From the NCBI GenBank assembly GCA_964403285.1, contig CAYOFG010000070.1, forward strand, positions 1-6,568: a stretch of DNA of 6,568 nt, in the 5' to 3' direction. The translations under genes and the position numbers were made by a program. The notes beneath the pieces are model-generated. The model worked only from the letters and a program-made list of their open reading frames with translations. It ran no database searches and was not told the origin of the DNA. Every line of letters starts with the position of its first letter. Within the stretch, counting starts at the first letter, position 1. Below are positions 5,711-6,568 of this stretch, piece by piece. Origin of the DNA: WVXT01 sp964403285 (GTDB lineage Bacteria > UBA6262 > WVXT01).

Positions 5711-6483
5711 TGAAAAAGATATTTGCCATTGCAGAATACACTGTTAAAGAGAACATCAGGCACAGGATTTTCTATACTATTTTTCTATTTGCTCTCGTGG
5801 TCATAGTTAGTTCCGTTATCTTCTCTATGCTTTCGCCAGAAGAGGAGACGAGGGTGATTCTGGATATCGGGCTGGGCACAATTGAAATATTCGCTTTCTT
5901 GAGTGCCATATTTGCCGCAGTTGGTCTGGTGTTGGGAGAGATGGAGAATAAGAGTATCTCTCTCATTATGGCGAGGCCCGTGAGGCGCTTTGAATATATC
6001 TGGGGCCGCTATTCCGGTATTCTATCTATCTCCCTGTTTAATATTCTGTTAATGTCCTCGGGGCTTCTGCTTCTTCTCTTCATTAAGGGCTGGAGATTTG
6101 ATTTCACCTTTTTACTGGTAGTAACTTTTATTTTTTTAAAAGTGATAATTATAAGTGCTCTGGCAATTCTTATTTCTCTCATTTCTACTTCAGCGATTTC
6201 CAGCATATCTATGACTTTCTTCTTCTGGGTTCTCGGTCATGTTACTGACCATTTGAAATACCTGAATCACGTATTGGTGGAAAAAGGAGTTAAAATCACA
6301 ATATTTCTGAAAGCAATCTATTATCTTTTACCCAATTTTCAATATTTGAATGTTAAAGATTACATAGGTTACCCGAATCCCTTGGCGGGAACTACTATCT
6401 TCTGGCAGGTAGCCTATAGTTTGGCTTATGCCAGCGTAGCCACCTGGCTTTCAGTTCTCGTTTTCTCCCGGAAAGAATTCTGA
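5710..6483 (+). CDS. ABC-2 type transporter permease
   Basis: Membrane subunit of the exporter, expected to dimerise and pair with the upstream ATPase. It has 257 residues with about six hydrophobic segments, near 21-41, 58-76, 103-125, 132-157, 160-178 and 230-253, and a short cytoplasmic N-terminus. The loop LGEMENKSISLIMARPVRRFEY (75-96, written here for position only) is the conserved cytoplasmic stretch of NosY/ABC2_membrane_2-like permeases, in which a Pro-Val-Arg-Arg follows membrane span 2. LLPNF (206-210) before the last segment is also typical of the family. The start ATG overlaps the ATPase stop (TAATG) and GAGGG (5699-5703) serves as ribosome binding site, so the two are translationally coupled. 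The end is a double stop (TGA TAA). No substrate-specific feature is visible. Confidence 0.88.
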   Translation: MKKIFAIAEYTVKENIRHRIFYTIFLFALVVIVSSVIFSMLSPEEETRVILDIGLGTIEIFAFLSAIFAAVGLVLGEMENKSISLIMARPVRRFEYIWGRYSGILSISLFNILLMSSGLLLLLFIKGWRFDFTFLLVVTFIFLKVIIISALAILISLISTSAISSISMTFFFWVLGHVTDHLKYLNHVLVEKGVKITIFLKAIYYLLPNFQYLNVKDYIGYPNPLAGTTIFWQVAYSLAYASVATWLSVLVFSRKEF

Positions 6484-6490
6484 TAATTGA

Positions 6491-6513
6491 AAAATAGGGA
6501 CAGCGACCATTTT
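6491..6513 (+). terminator. Weak hairpin with T run after the permease gene; alternatively a repeat end
   Basis: AAAAT (6491-6495) pairs with ATTTT (6509-6513), and GG (6497-6498) with CC (6507-6508), around an eight-base loop with one bulged A. It lies eight bases after the permease stop, so it could be a weak terminator. The core GGGACAGCGACC, flanked by A-rich and T-rich ends, also looks like a dispersed REP-type sequence seen beside IS200-like/RAYT transposase genes in some genomes (from memory, not searched). Confidence 0.35.
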
Positions 6514-6545
6514 AATTTCAAATTTCAAATTTCAAATTTCAAATT
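6514..6545. repeat. Tandem 7-bp repeat, four and a half copies
   Basis: AATTTCA is repeated four times perfectly (6514-6541) and followed by AATT (6542-6545). It lies in non-coding sequence 30 bp after the permease stop. Perfect short tandem repeats are prone to copy-number change by slippage. No gene is affected by it within the window. Confidence 0.9.
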
Positions 6546-6547
6546 AC

Positions 6548-6560
6548 GGGGACAAGCCCC
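6548..6560. repeat. Short hairpin GGGG-ACAAG-CCCC at the window edge
   Basis: GGGG (6548-6551) and CCCC (6557-6560) enclose ACAAG. The CAAG in the loop matches the arm-2 loop of the element at 2569-2629. It is followed by TACACTAC to the window end, so it may be one arm of a further copy of the same repeat type that continues beyond the edge. Confidence 0.4.
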
Positions 6561-6568
6561 TACACTAC

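Noticed and set aside
5434..5763. Minus-strand open frame across the ABC ATPase-permease junction
   Set aside because: It is antisense to conserved ABC motifs and the coupled stop/start; no motif of its own.

Overview
The window is a scaffolded piece of bacterial chromosome of moderate, slightly AT-rich composition. All recognisable genes lie on the + strand. It holds coaD (coenzyme A biosynthesis), a type IV pilus motor cluster (pilB, pilT, pilC), an assembly gap of exactly 100 N, and a two-gene ABC-2 type exporter (ATPase plus permease). The mix of housekeeping and pilus genes with many small palindromic intergenic repeats fits an uncultivated candidate-phylum bacterium, possibly Omnitrophota-like. 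That placement is a guess from style; the sequence does not prove it.

Layout. Positions 1-54 may be the last codons of an upstream gene, with a RecG-like tail. Positions 55-203 carry no gene but are packed with perfect hairpins, including a two-armed, three-way-junction element at 95-145. coaD follows (204-695). A consensus sigma-70 promoter with an extended -10 overlaps the end of coaD and drives pilB (770-2521). The pilB-pilT spacer (2522-2646) contains a half-element hairpin and a second, larger two-armed junction element that ends in a short T run just before the pilT ribosome binding site. pilT (2647-3747, TTG start) and pilC (from 3755) are tightly coupled. pilC is cut by the gap (4885-4984). 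After the gap come an ABC ATPase lacking its first few codons (4985-5710) and its permease (5710-6483), joined by a 1-base overlap. The tail (6484-6568) is non-coding, with a 7-bp tandem repeat and more palindromic repeat sequence.

How it works together. PilB is the extension ATPase, PilT the retraction ATPase and PilC the inner-membrane platform of a type IV pilus. No pilin, PilM-Q or prepilin peptidase gene is visible; some could lie in the gap, whose true size is unknown. PilB has an N-terminal MshEN-like pair of motifs, so c-di-GMP control of extension is plausible. The apparent single open frame joining PilC to the ABC ATPase exists only because the N run happens to preserve frame. The substrate of the ABC exporter cannot be told from the sequence.

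The most interesting non-gene signal is the family of modular hairpin elements (TTGGAGT, arm, linker, arm, ACTCC). Within each element the two arms differ in sequence, yet every stem difference is compensated on the pairing strand. That suggests the fold, rather than the sequence, is what has been kept.
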